Shown here: positions 21,668 to 32,322 of the stretch, in pieces | How the letters are laid out: every line of letters starts with the position of its first letter | How positions within the stretch are numbered: position 1 is the stretch's first letter | Assembly (NCBI RefSeq): GCF_003576645.1 | Contig: NC_044930.1 | Span: 14,242,524-14,306,523 of the forward strand | Length of the DNA stretch: 64,000 bases | Origin: Ipomoea triloba | Lineage: Eukaryota > Streptophyta > Magnoliopsida > Solanales > Convolvulaceae | Direction of reading: 5' to 3' | Position numbers and translations under genes: made by a program | Notes under the pieces: generated by a model | The model's input: the letters and a program-made list of their open reading frames with translations, nothing else | Databases searched by the model: none | Told to the model about the DNA's origin: nothing

Positions 21668-22068
21668 TAAATGTATTTGCATCATCACACGGCTTGACGC
21701 GGAAAGAGAGCGGTGTGTTTCCAGTAATACAATGACACGTCATCAGATGTGCAGGAGAGTGGATATCATATGTAGCTGATATCTAACGGAGTAGGTTACG
21801 TTGAATTGTTTTCCTGTCGCGTTAACGAAATTAAATGTGCGGCGAGCGGTATTCGGTGCGACGGTCGCGCAGGCAAAAATTACAGTTTGTCCGCTTTTGA
21901 AGGGAAAACAATTGTTTTCAAAAAAAAAAAAAAAGGGAAAACAATTTGATTGGCAATTGAATTGGACATTTATTGGATGTCAAATTTCATGTCGGTCAAT
22001 AATTACTGTCTTTCACAAAAAGTGGCAGTGCACATCAACTATCATTCTCATTTAAAAAATAAAAAATT
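21668..22068. other. Intergenic sequence
   Basis: No gene is supported. The sequence is less AT-rich (gacgcggaaagagagcgg near 21698) but has no recognised domain or repeat. Confidence 0.5.
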
Positions 22069-22417
22069 AATGACCGTTTTATCATCGATTATGTTATAAT
22101 TATCAAATTAGTCATCAAATTATCAATTTTAACTAAATAAGTCTTCAATTATTGATTTTGTAATCGATTTGGTCCTCCATAATTACCAAATTGGTCACCG
22201 GTTAGTTTGACGGAGACCAAATCAATTACGAAATCAATAATTGAGGATTTAAGTGATCAAAATTGATAGTCAATGACCAATTTCGTAATTACGGAAAAGT
22301 CGAAGGATAGTTTGACGGAGGCTAAATCGATTATGAAATTAATAATTGGAGATTTAATTGGTCAAAAATGATAATCGATGATCAATTTGGTAATTACAAC
22401 ATAGTTGAAAAGTCATT
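22069..22417. repeat. Foldback MITE, long imperfect inverted repeats
   Basis: The left arm (aatgaccgttttatcatcga...ataattatcaaatt) is complementary to the right arm, and inner sequence repeats the arm in both orientations. It resembles the Mutator-like foldback elements at 23044 and 57328, but no 9-bp duplication was found. Confidence 0.55.
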
Positions 22418-22670
22418 AAATCTTTTTTTTTTTGGGTTAGTTTCACTGGGGTTTAAATTTGTGACCTACAAAGATGTCGTTGAGCTACAAACTACTTGGC
22501 GAAATATCATTCTCATTCTTTATGAATTACTGCATTCGCCTCATTTTATATATCTAGTTTGATTAATAACATTTAACTGAAGTTATTTTTAATTTAATTT
22601 TTTTATAATATTAAGTTTATTATTAATGTATAAAATTTACATATAGAAATTACACTAAAAGTACTATTAA

Positions 22671-23734
22671 GGCTATGTTTGGATAACCTAGCTGAAAAGG
22701 TAGCTGAAAGATGAAAAGTAGCTGAAAACTGAAAAACTATAAGCTCAAAATTGAAATCTGAAGAGCTGTTAAGCTAGCTATTATGCTTAAAAGTGTTTGG
22801 TAATTAGCTTTTTGATAAGCTGATAAATGTAAAAAGACTAAAAAGGACATCTTCATACAATTTAAATATGTTTGTTTATATATTAAAATATAAAATAGTG
22901 AAATCAATGTATTTTAATAAAATATAAAGTAAAAACATATATTTGAAAACATATAAACTATAAAGTAAAACAAAATGTTTATAATTCATAAGATTAGTTC
23001 ATACAAAAATCAATGTTCAAACACAAATGTCAAATTGAAATTAGAGTTTATTACCAAAAATGGTCCCTCGACTATTGCAAAATTACCAATTTGGTCCTCG
23101 ACAATTTTTTGTGCCGAATTAAGTCCCTCGACTTTGCAAATTTTAACTAATTTGGTCCTCCGTTTATTTTGCCGTTAAACATCCGTTAAAATCAGGACCA
23201 ACTTGGTAATTTTGCTATAGTCAAGGGACCATTTTAGTGAAAATTAGTTACCAATTTGGTCCCTTGACTATAGTAAAATTACCAATTTGGTCTCGATTTA
23301 ACGTATGCTTAACGGAAAAATAAACGGAGGATCAAATTGGTTAAAATTTTCAAAGTTGAGGGACTTAATTGGTCACGAAAAATTGTCGAGGACCAAATTG
23401 GTAATTTTACAATAGTCGAGGGACCATTTCGGTAATAAACTCTTGAAATTACAACCAAACATATTGAAGAGAAAAGGTCAAAAAGGTTTAGCCAAAAAGG
23501 TTTTAATTGGGAAGGGTAAATGATGTCATTTCTTTAAAATAATAAGGTTAAAGATGGAAAAAAAGTTAGGAAGTTACTAGCTTATTTTGAAACGCTTCCT
23601 TAGGTAGCATTCAAAAATAAGCTCTTATTTTAAGCTACTAACTTATTTTAGGAACATTACCAAACAAATCTTATAGCTTATTAGTAGCTTAAAATAAGCT
23701 ATAAGCCTCTAAATAAGTTCTGCCAAACAAAGCC
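22671..23734 (+). repeat. Harbinger-like MITE carrying a nested foldback MITE
   Basis: The ends ggctatgtttggataacc and the reverse complement of the right end (ggctttgtttggcagaac) are inverted repeats with TAA on both sides (22668-22670, 23735-23737). The same element occurs in inverse orientation at 57881-58520, where it lacks the 399-bp insertion found here. Confidence 0.82.
23044..23442. repeat. Foldback MITE, Mutator-like, nested, exact 9-bp duplication
   Basis: It starts gagtttattaccaaaaatgg and ends with its complement (ccatttcggtaataaactc). The exact 9-mer ttgaaatta brackets it at 23035-23043 and 23443-23451. The homologous host MITE at about 58137-58147 has a single uninterrupted copy of that target. 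The arms alternate the phrase gtccctcgactattg in both orientations. Confidence 0.92.
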
Positions 23735-23995
23735 TAAGGCTCTGTTTGGTAATGTTCTTGTATATTCAAAGAAGGTTACTGTTCAAAGTTTAACTTTGAC
23801 TTTGAGAGTTTTTGAACAAATCAGTCGTAGATAGTTTCATTAAACCGACAATTAAAAACAATATTACATGTATTTTCACAATTTCTTTTGTGAGTTTAAA
23901 ATTTCTAATTTTGGATTCTTCATTGGGGTTTTTTATTAGTTTTGTATAGATGTAATATAATAGTAGATGAATGAATATAAAATATGGAATTGCAG

Positions 23996-24213
23996 TTTGA
24001 CAATGTCTTTTGGCCACATGTGGAATTGTTAGGTGTAGTTGCATCCACTTCTTACTCTTGTGGTTATTTTCTCAATCTCCACAAGGCTACAAGCAATCAT
24101 GTTCTTGTTTATATGGATGTAGGAAGCCTCGCCAGTGACCTTGAGAAGCTATCAGATGAGGCTTTAGTTGATTTTGTAATTTGCAGCTGAAGAAAATGTT
24201 TCCTGATATTACT
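23996..24213 (+). pseudogene. Polyamine oxidase gene fragment, frameshifted
   Basis: The translation [20 protein letters not shown], then [11 protein letters not shown] and [13 protein letters not shown] followed after a frameshift by LKKMFPDIT matches the FAD-linked amine oxidase domain of plant peroxisomal polyamine oxidases (PAO2/PAO4 type), recognised from memory. It starts right after an acceptor-like ttgcag (23990-23995), with intron-like sequence upstream. The frame reads into a TGA at 24188; a one-base loss near 24180 accounts for the shift. Only about 70 of roughly 490 residues are present, so it is a fragment, probably moved here by a transposon. Confidence 0.75.
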
Positions 24214-24218
24214 GATAG

Positions 24219-24574
24219 TGTTAATACTCACTTACGCTGGTCGGCTACTCAGATAGTATTCTCACGGTCGGTAGCTCGGCCACTCGGCCCGACCGCCTCG
24301 GTTCGATCGTGACCTCGATTGATTGACAGTGGTTATGTCGGGGCCGCCACGTGCTCCTTCCCACTTGGGCGAGGAGCGAGGTAGGCGCATGCGCGCCACA
24401 TGCTCGCCATGCCGGAGCCCCGGAGATCGCAACTTTCCCCTCTTATAAATACCGCATTAATGAGGAGAGAGAGGGATCTTTGGGCTGAATTCTACACTAA
24501 GCCTTGAAGTGTGCTCGGACAGTAGGAAAGCCCACTGCCGACCCGCCGAGCCCTTCGAGCCCTTTTGGTATTCA
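24219..24574 (+). mobile_element. LTR-like GC-rich block with TATA box
   Basis: The block runs from tgttaatactca to ttggtattca (TG...CA), is much more GC-rich than its surroundings, and contains cttataaataccgc near 24442-24455. This looks like a solo LTR promoter. No target duplication was found, and its last bases overlap the CACTA terminus, so the call is tentative. Confidence 0.4.
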
Positions 24575-24785
24575 CTAGTACAAAAAAACACATAAAACAC
24601 TTACATTTAGCTACCGTTCATGTAAGAACGGTAGTGTATTCTTAAAAAAAAACGCGCGGTGACATTTTTGTAAATAAGTGAAAAACAATCTGCTACCTTT
24701 GTTTGATGGTACGGTAGCGGTTTTTTTTAAAAAAAAAACGCACTTGATGTTTCGCTACCGTTTCTACTAGAAACGGTAGCAAAAT
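24573..24785 (+). mobile_element. CACTA (En/Spm) transposon terminus with subterminal hairpins
   Basis: The sequence starts cactagtacaaaaaaacac, the form of plant CACTA termini, and is followed by three inverted copies of gctaccgtt...aacggtagc (24610-24634, 24695-24720, 24756-24781). Subterminal inverted repeats of this kind are transposase-binding sites in En/Spm elements. No opposite terminus or transposase was found. Confidence 0.65.
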
Positions 24786-24839
24786 GTTAATTAAGAAAAA
24801 TATAAAAAAATCGAACGAAATAAAGATTAGATCAGATTT

Positions 24840-25192
24840 GCGCACCGCAGCCCCGTTTTCACCATTCCTCACCATTTCCTCACCATCGTCGAGCAGCCTC
24901 CACCGCAGCCCAGCCGAGCAACCTCCACCGCCACCGCCTATGCCTTCCACCGTCGCAGCCACCACTGCTCCAACGCCTCCGCCACCATCCGTCGCAGTCG
25001 TACAGTCGTCGTCTGCCTCTGCCACCGCAAATAGTAGATCTGCAGGTTACTTTTTTTTTATTGTGATATTTTATATACGATTCCACACCAAATCTGGGTG
25101 CTGATCTCCCAGATCTGCTTGGTGAAGATGACCCGAGAGCAGCGACGGTGAGATTCGGCTTCGGCTTCCTTCAACAGCAGGCTTCGGCTTCC
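24840..25192 (+). other. GC-rich, proline/alanine-codon-rich segment
   Basis: The stretch cagcctccaccgcagccc and similar text gives low-complexity frames on both strands (106 and 110 codons). It could be captured 5' UTR sequence or gene sequence inside the CACTA element. No domain is recognised. Confidence 0.35.
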
Positions 25193-28100
25193 ATGGATGA
25201 CGCTACAATGGCGATGAGCACTTGCGACTCTCTTTCTCTGCATTGCGAGCCGCCCATCGCCTCCAGATCACAGCGGATTCCGGCACCGCTTAACATCTTC
25301 AGGTTCCTCACGCCCTGTATATACTCATCTCTATATTTGTATGTCTATGTATATATACATCTTAGTGCTAGCTAGGCTGCTGATTAATTTATGAAAAAGA
25401 CCATTTTTGCTTTATTGTTCTTATTAGAAGCAGGTGTCCTTCTTAGCAGATTCAGCAAGTGTAACGCCCCAGAGAAGAGCCGGTGGTAGAACAGAAGAAC
25501 CGGAGTCGGGAAACGACGTCGTAGGGAGTGGCGGTTGAAAGTCGTTGCAATTGGGATCCAACGGCGTCGTTTTTCCTTTGTCAGTTAAGGGCGATTGGAA
25601 GAGGCCTCAGACGACACCGTTTTTGTCACTCCATAGCAATTCCTATTTTTGCGCATTACTGTATTGTTTTTACTGCTTTCTGCTCACATTTTGTTACAGA
25701 ACCTATAATTTAGGAGCTGGTTGGAGCCATTATATTCCCTGGGAATACATGGAGGTGGTTTTATGCCTTGAATGAATACAATTTCTGTTTTCTCTTCTTC
25801 TTCTCTCTCAATTTCTCAACCCTAGTTTCTTTTTTTGTTCTTTTCCCCATTCTGTGAACCAATATCATTCCAGGTGGTATCAGAGCCCACACCATGGATG
25901 AGCGTGTGCAAAAGCTTGAAGCTGCCATGGTCGATCTCGGCCTACTCAAGAGGCCGTCACTGCATTGACCACTCAAGTTATGCGCCTCTCTACTCAGTAC
26001 GGCAGCCTGAAGGAGGAACTGATGGAGCTGCTGCGGCTAAATCGACCGGCACCCCCTGTTGTGGGCACCTCTCCGGGTCAGTCATCGGTTCAGGGACAGT
26101 TCCCTAGGGAATCAAGTCGGGTTCCAGAACGTTCTGGGGGAAGACCTGACAAGGCCCCAGCCCAGGAACCTGAAGTCGAGGCAATGGAGCAGGACCTTAA
26201 GACTCCAAGCGAGGCTGATCTTCCTAGGAGATTGAATGCGGAATGGACTCCTAGGCGATTAAATGGGCCACGGCCTGGGGTTGGGCTGAACCAGGAGTTC
26301 TTTCCAAGGTATAAACCCGAATTTCCCACTTTTGATTACGCACAACCTAAGCAGTGGATTACTCGTTGTGAAAAATTCTTTGTTGTCTCTCATATTCCCC
26401 GGCATGAGATCATGAATCTTCTATATGTAAATCTGACGGGGAAGGTGGGCATATGGTATGAAGGGTATATTCGTGGCCTTAGAGAGGAGTTTCAATGGGC
26501 TAGGTTTGCTGAGGCCGTGAGTAAACGGTTTGGTGACAATGGGGTATCGCTTACGGAAGACTTTGCTGCTTTTAAGCAATGGGGAGGAGTTGATGACTAT
26601 ACAGATGAATTTGAGGGGTTTAAAAGTCTGCTCTTCCAAGCCCATCCTTACTTATCTGAGCATTATTTCCTAGAAAACTATATTGCTAGGCTCAAACCCA
26701 ATCTCAGGTGCTTTGTCAGGACTGATAGGCCACTTACATTGGAGGATGCCATCTGGTTTTCCAGACAGTATGAGAAGGGTCTGAGGACTAATGAGGGAAC
26801 AAAAAGCCTATCCTGGAACTCCAAAACCACTCAAACCCCAAAACCCTATAGCTCCGCCTCAAATATAACCAACTCCCACAATACCAACCCTAGCCACAGC
26901 CAAAAACCCACTCCATCAACCCAAACTACTGCCTCCCGAGCCCCAGACATAAACCAATTCAAAAACCAGCTTAGAGAGCAAAGAAGGTGTTTCAAATGTT
27001 TCAATCCATGGCAGCCAGGTCACAAGTGTAGTGGCCCCACCTTTAACATCATAGAGGATTCTGAAGCACCTGACTTGACTGAATTATATGATGAAAGACC
27101 ATAATCTGAAAATGTTGAGGTCTCATTGTGTGCTGTTGTAGGGGGTGAAGGGCTGAACACCATTAAATTGATGGGCTGTATTCAGAAGCAACCTGTGGTG
27201 ATTTTAGTTGACAGTGGGAGCACACATAGCTTCTTGGACCCTAAATTACTATACCAGTTAAGAAGAAAACCTGAGAAGGCCAATGCCATAATGGTGACTG
27301 TTGCTAATGGTGAAAAAGTAAGGTGTGACTCTGTATGCAGAAATTTAGGTTGGCAGATTCAGCAGGAGCAATTCACAAAAGACTTCAGGTTGTTGAGACT
27401 AGGAGGATGTGACATGGTACTGGGGATGGATTGGGTGGACCAATTTGCTCCCATTCAGCTTCATACCAGACCACCTGGGATTTCTTTCCACAAGGAGGGT
27501 AGGAAGGTATTCTTGAAGGGACTGACCAAGCAAATTTTGCTTAAGGCAGCCACAGAGAAACAGGTTAAGAAGTGGCACAAAGGGGGTGTGCAAGGTTTCC
27601 TTGTCCAGTGCAATGCCATACCAGATTCTGAGCTAGAAACAGAAACAGAAACACAACTTAGCCTTATATACACGCAACACTTAACCCCTGAACTTTCCCT
27701 TTTGCTACAAGAGTTCCAGGACTTGTTTCAGGAACCTACCACCTTACCACCCAAGAGAACCTTAGACCATTCTATTCCCCTTATCCCTGGTGCTAAACCC
27801 ATAAACATTGGCCCTTACAGATATTCCTTTACCCAAAAGAACACCATTGAGACCATGGTAAAAGAAATGTTAGCTGCTGGAGTTATCACCCTAAGCTCCT
27901 CCTGCTTTGCCTCCCCAGTCCTGCTTGTACCCAAGAAGGATAACTCTTGGAGGTTGTGCATCGACTACCGAGCTCTCAACAACATCACAATCAAGAACAA
28001 GTTCCCCATCCCATTAGTGGAAGATTTGTTTTCAGAGTTAGCTGGGGCAATCTGCTTCTCTAAATTGGACCTAAGGTCTGGGTATCACCAAATCAGAATG

Positions 28101-31100
28101 AAGGAAGGTGAAGAGTTCAAAATAGCCTTTAGAACTCACCAGGGCTTATATGAATTTAGAGTCATGCTTTTTGGTCTCACCAATGCCCCTGCAACCTTCC
28201 AAGCCTTGATGAACCAGGTATTCTAACCATTGCTTAGGAAATTTGTGCTTGTGTTCTTTGATGATATTCTGGTATATAGTGCAAGCTGGGATGACCATTG
28301 GAAGCATTTGAGGGAGGTGATGATGGTTATGAGACAGCACAAGCTCATAACAAAACTGAGTAAGTGCTCTTTTGGCCAAATGCAAGTGGAATACCTAGGT
28401 CACATAATTTCCAAGGAAGGTCTACAAACTGATCCTGCAAAGCTAGAAGCTGTTGCTGCTTGGCCTAAACCTGTAAATGTCAAAGCATTGCGGGGATTCT
28501 TAGGGCTTGTAGGCTACTACAGGAGGTTTATCCAAGGGTATGGGATTATAAGCAAACCCCTGACTGAAATGCTGAAGAAGGATGCATTTCTGTGGACTGA
28601 AGCTGCAGTGAAAGCCTTTGAACAATTGAAGATAGCTTTGTGTAACCCTCCTGTCTTAGCCCTACCCAATTTCCAAAAAGACTTCGTGGTGGAGGCTGAT
28701 GCTAGTTACAAAGGCATGGGAGCTGTCGTGCTGCAAGAAGGAAGACCCATTGCCTTCTTTAGTAAGGCCTTTGGAGAAAGGCACCTGGGAATGTCCATAT
28801 ATGAGAAGGAGTACCTCTCCATTATCAATGTTGTAGATAAGTGGAGGCCCTACCTACTTGGGAGACATTTCACAATAAAAGCTGATCATCACAGCCTCTA
28901 GTTCCTGTTAGAGCAGAAAATAACTACAGCATTGCAACAGAAGGGATTGACTAAGTTATTAGGATTGGATTACTCAATCTAATACAAGAGGGGGTCAGAA
29001 AATGGAGCTGCTGATGCCCTCTCCAGAAGGGAGTCTGATATAGACCCAAACCTAAATACCATTTCATCCATACAACCCCAATGGATGGAAGAGGTTATTA
29101 AGAGTTATGAGGAAGATGACTAGGCAAAGGAACACCTAACTGTAGTATTGGTTGGTCCTCCTATTGATCCTAGTGTTTCAGTGACTAAAGGGCTTTTAAG
29201 GTACAAGAATAGGCTCTACGTTGGGCCTTCAGGGAACCTGAGAAAGGAACTTGTTATGAAATTACATGAATCTGCTGTGGGAGGTCATTCTGGGTAGATG
29301 GGAACCTACCAAAGGGTAAAATCATTGTTTTATTGGAAAGGGCTGAAGAGTGATGTGGTGGAGTTTGTGAAAGCTTGTGATATTTGTCAGAGATGCAAGC
29401 ATGAGAATGTAGCAAGCCCTGGACTTCTACAACCCTTAAACATACCTGAGGAGGCATGGCAATGCATCTCTATGGACTTCATAGAAGGCCTACCTAAGTC
29501 CAGAAATAAAGATGTCATCCTTGTAGTGGTGGATAGATTGACTAAATATGCACACTTTATGGCATTCACTCACCCCTACACTGCTGAATCTGTAGCTGAA
29601 ATATTCATGGAAGGTGTCTACAGACTTCATGGATTGCCAAGGTGTATTGTGTCTGATAGGGACAGAGCTTTCACCAGCAAATTCTGGCAAGCATTATTCA
29701 GAAATATGCAAGTTCAGTTGAATATGTCCACGGCTTACCATCCCCAAATCGATGGCCAAACTGAAAGGGTCAACAAATGTTTAGAAGGTTACTTGAGATG
29801 CATGACATTCCAGAAACCTAAGAGTTGGATGAAATGGTTATACCTGGCAGAGTGGTGGTATAATACCAACTACCACTCATCCTTGCAGAGTACCCCTTTC
29901 CAGGCCTTGTATGGTTATGTCCCACCCTTGCTGATCTCTAACTCAATTCCTAAAGATGAAAGTTTCAACTGGTTAACAGAGAGAGATACGGTACTGGCAG
30001 CACTGAAGCAAAACCTCACACAAGCACAAAATAGAATGAAAGTGCAGGCGGACAAGGGGAGGAGTGAGAGATCTCTTGCCATAGGGGATTGGGTATACCT
30101 CAAAATCCAACCCTATAGGCAAGTTTCCTTGGCTATCCGCAGTAACCTCAAGTTGGCAGCTAAGTACTATGGACCCTATCAGGTGGTGGGGAAGATAGGG
30201 GAGGTGGCATACAGGTTGTTACTGCCTTCAAATTCATTGTTACACGCCGTTTTTCATGTATCTCAGCTAAAAAAACGGATTGGGGAGGGTGTGGTGCCAC
30301 AGTTTGACCCCCCCACTGTGGGCCAAGAGGGCCAAATCCGAACAGAACCCATTGCTGTGCTGAATAAGCGTTTGGTGAAGAGAAATAACAGAGCAGTCAC
30401 CCAATTATTGGTGCAGTGGGCTAATCTACCAGTTGAGGAGGCGACTTGGGAAGATTACTATCACCTCAAGAGCCAATTCCCTTCTTTTGATCCTTAGGGA
30501 CAAGGATCTCGTGGAGAGGAGGGTGGTGTAACACCCCAGAGAAGAGCCGGTGGTAGAACAGAAGAACCGGAGTCAGGAAACGACGTCGCAGGGAGTGGCG
30601 GTTGAAAGTCGTTGCAATTGGGATCCAACGGCGTCGTTTTGCTTTTGTCAGTTAAGGGCGATTGGAAGAGGCCTCAGACGACACCGTTTTTGTCACTCCA
30701 TAGCAATTCCTATTTTTGCGCATTACTGTATTGTTTTTACTGCTTTCTGCTCACATTCTGTTACAGAACCTATAATTTAGGAGCTGGTTGGAGCCATTAT
30801 ATTCCCTGGGAATACAGGGAGGTGATTTTATGCCTTGAATGAATACAATTTCTGTTTTCTCTTCTTCTTCTCTCTCAATTTCTCAACCCTAGTTTCTTTT
30901 TATGTTCTTTTCCCCATTCTGTGAACCAATATCATTCCAGCAAGCCTTTTCTTGCCATATTCAACCTAACAGAAACAAATCACAGAGAAGAAGGTATAAA
31001 GAGTTCTTAGGATCAGCCTAATATCAAACCCTCCCCAAGTAAGGGAAATAACTCATCCTGGTAATACTACTCTTATAATAAAGAGTTAACAAATGGTGGA

Positions 31101-31367
31101 ATAGGCTTATTCTTGAGAGTACTTTTCCATTTCAGACCAAATTCCATGTGTCAAATGTGCTGTTAATCTGTGTCTTTATTTGCCATCTAATTTGAGAGAG
31201 TATTTCAAGTTCTGAGGTTTTTTCTTCTGTGCTCTCTTCTTATCAGGGTTGAAAGAATATACCGAGAGATCAACAATAGTCTTTCAGAAGGTTCCCTTTT
31301 CACAGCTTTGACACTTACAAAACTCCCAAATGTATTGTCAAAACTGGCAGCACTGACTGGACTTTTA
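25193..31367 (+). CDS. Possible gene start, two exons separated by a retrotransposon-bearing intron
   Basis: Candidate exon 1 is 25193-25302 (ATG to an AG/GT donor, 36 codons plus 2 bases). Candidate exon 2 is 31247-31367, beginning after a pyrimidine-rich tcttatcag acceptor and ending at a gtaact donor. The phases agree (ag + g gives Arg), and exon 2 reads [30 protein letters not shown], which has gene-like composition. The 5.9-kb intron would be almost entirely the chromovirus. I do not recognise the protein, no later exon was found, and a chance phase match has a one-in-three probability. Confidence 0.3.
25460..25872 (+). repeat. 5' LTR of the chromovirus
   Basis: It is identical to the 3' LTR apart from about nine substitutions. 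It begins tgtaacgccccagagaagag and ends aatatcattcca, directly before the primer-binding site. Confidence 0.95.
25875..25888 (+). promoter_or_regulatory. Primer-binding site (initiator tRNA-Met)
   Basis: tggtatcagagccc lies 2 bp after the 5' LTR and matches the complement of the 3' end of plant initiator methionine tRNA, the usual primer for minus-strand DNA synthesis. Confidence 0.9.
25894..27101 (+). pseudogene. Chromovirus gag
   Basis: The ATG at 25894 opens [15 protein letters not shown], but a one-base deletion near 25943 shifts the frame; gag continues in frame from before 25965. The central part ([20 protein letters not shown], then [13 protein letters not shown]) is the capsid region, and [14 protein letters not shown] near 26989-27030 is the zinc knuckle that binds RNA. 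The frame passes directly into protease across a TAA at 27102. Confidence 0.9.
27102..30497 (+). pseudogene. Chromovirus pol: protease, RT, RNase H, integrase, chromodomain
   Basis: All parts lie in one frame. Protease shows [12 protein letters not shown] (about 27208). RT shows [27 protein letters not shown] and the catalytic [10 protein letters not shown]. RNase H shows [15 protein letters not shown] and ends near KADHHSL. Integrase has its HHCC finger at about 29265-29398, then [17 protein letters not shown] and [11 protein letters not shown] as the D, D, E triad. The last 45 codons ([19 protein letters not shown]) are a chromodomain, which steers integration in chromoviruses. Nonsense codons stand at 27102 (TAA), 28224 (TAA), 28899 (TAG), 28980 (TAA), 29121 (TAG) and 29295 (TAG). 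Confidence 0.92.
30511..30526 (+). promoter_or_regulatory. Polypurine tract of the chromovirus
   Basis: gtggagaggagggtgg directly precedes the 3' LTR and is the expected primer site for plus-strand DNA synthesis. Confidence 0.8.
30527..30939 (+). repeat. 3' LTR of the chromovirus
   Basis: It runs 413 bp from tgtaacaccccagagaagag to atcattcca, followed by the second copy of the gcaag target duplication. Confidence 0.95.
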
Positions 31368-32004
31368 GTAACTGTCCCTTTCCCTTTTGATTACATGCAT
31401 GTTGGAAATGTTATTTCTTTATATGGATTGTTTGTTTTCACTTTGTGCTTAGTATTCCTTGTTAGAAAGAGCTGGCCAATTAAAGTGGTCCAATTTCTGA
31501 TTCTTTTCATGTTAATTAATGGATAAAGAAACAGGGTTGGAAAAGATATTTTACTCCTCTAGGTTCTTAATGGGGTGAAAAGTGAAATTCCCTATCTATT
31601 TTGTGACCGTTTCTGGCCATCGTATCGCAAATTCCAGTTAGATTTCCCCTGTTTACACATTATAGGAGTGTTAAGAGTTCACATTGAAAAGTAAGAGAGA
31701 AACATATGGATTTATAAGGCCATAGGTTAGACTAGCTAGTTGATTGGATTCAATCTTTTAGTGTGGTTTGGCCCATGTGCATGACAGCCCAATCTTAGAT
31801 TCTAACAAGGAGGATTATTTGAGTTAGGGATGGCTTGGGATTTTTTTAGGTACATTTGATTGGGAATGGGGGAGATGGTGTTTGAAACTAAGACTTCTGT
31901 TGCCAGTGAAAGGGTGTTGCTTACCACTAAGCTACACCTTAGACGCAGTGCGCATGATAGAAATTACTTTGGGCATAGTCCTTTCCTGGAGATCAAAGGC
32001 TTTA
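31368..32004. other. Sequence between chromovirus and copia element
   Basis: A plus-strand frame continues exon 2 of the possible gene to 31526 as a hydrophobic stretch, likely intron read-through. No further exon is identified. A box-B-like tRNA segment (tggtgtttgaaactaagac, about 31876) hints at a repeat fragment. Confidence 0.4.
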
Positions 32005-32322
32005 TATGTCGTCGGCACTGAGTCACCGCAGGTCACACGGACAGACTGGTATCCTGACACAAGCGCTACATCTCATGCTACTCCAGATGAGAGTATGGTG
32101 GATCATTCGAATATATACACCGGTGGTGATGTGCTAAAGGTCGGCAATGGAGCAGGTTTGAAAGTCTCCCGTGTCGGACATGCAATCGTTCCCTCGAGTT
32201 TCAAAAATTTGTCCATGTCAAATATTCTATACGTCCCGAAATTATCGTTACCTCTTTTATCCGTTTTTCAATTCACTAATTAAAACAACGTATTCTTTGA
32301 ATTTCATAATAATTGTTTTTTT

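Larger units (their letters stand above)
25460..30939 (+). mobile_element. Structurally complete Ty3/gypsy chromovirus with two LTRs and 5-bp target duplication
   Basis: Two 413-bp LTRs (25460-25872, 30527-30939) start tgtaac and end attcca, flanked by exact gcaag at 25455-25459 and 30940-30944. A primer-binding site for initiator tRNA-Met (tggtatcagagc, 25875) and a purine tract (30511-30526) are in the right places. The internal region codes for gag, protease, RT, RNase H, integrase and a C-terminal chromodomain in one frame, like Reina-type plant chromoviruses. By eye the LTRs differ at about 9 of 413 positions. The coding frame has one single-base deletion and six nonsense codons, so it cannot mobilise itself. 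Confidence 0.95.

Noticed and set aside
24693..25104. Glycine/alanine- and proline-rich frames on both strands
   Set aside because: Low-complexity GC-rich sequence gives overlapping open frames on both strands; none shows a domain.
31308..31526. 72-codon plus-strand frame starting at TTG
   Set aside because: The first part may be an exon of the possible split gene, but the hydrophobic second half follows a gtaact donor-like site and looks like intron read-through.
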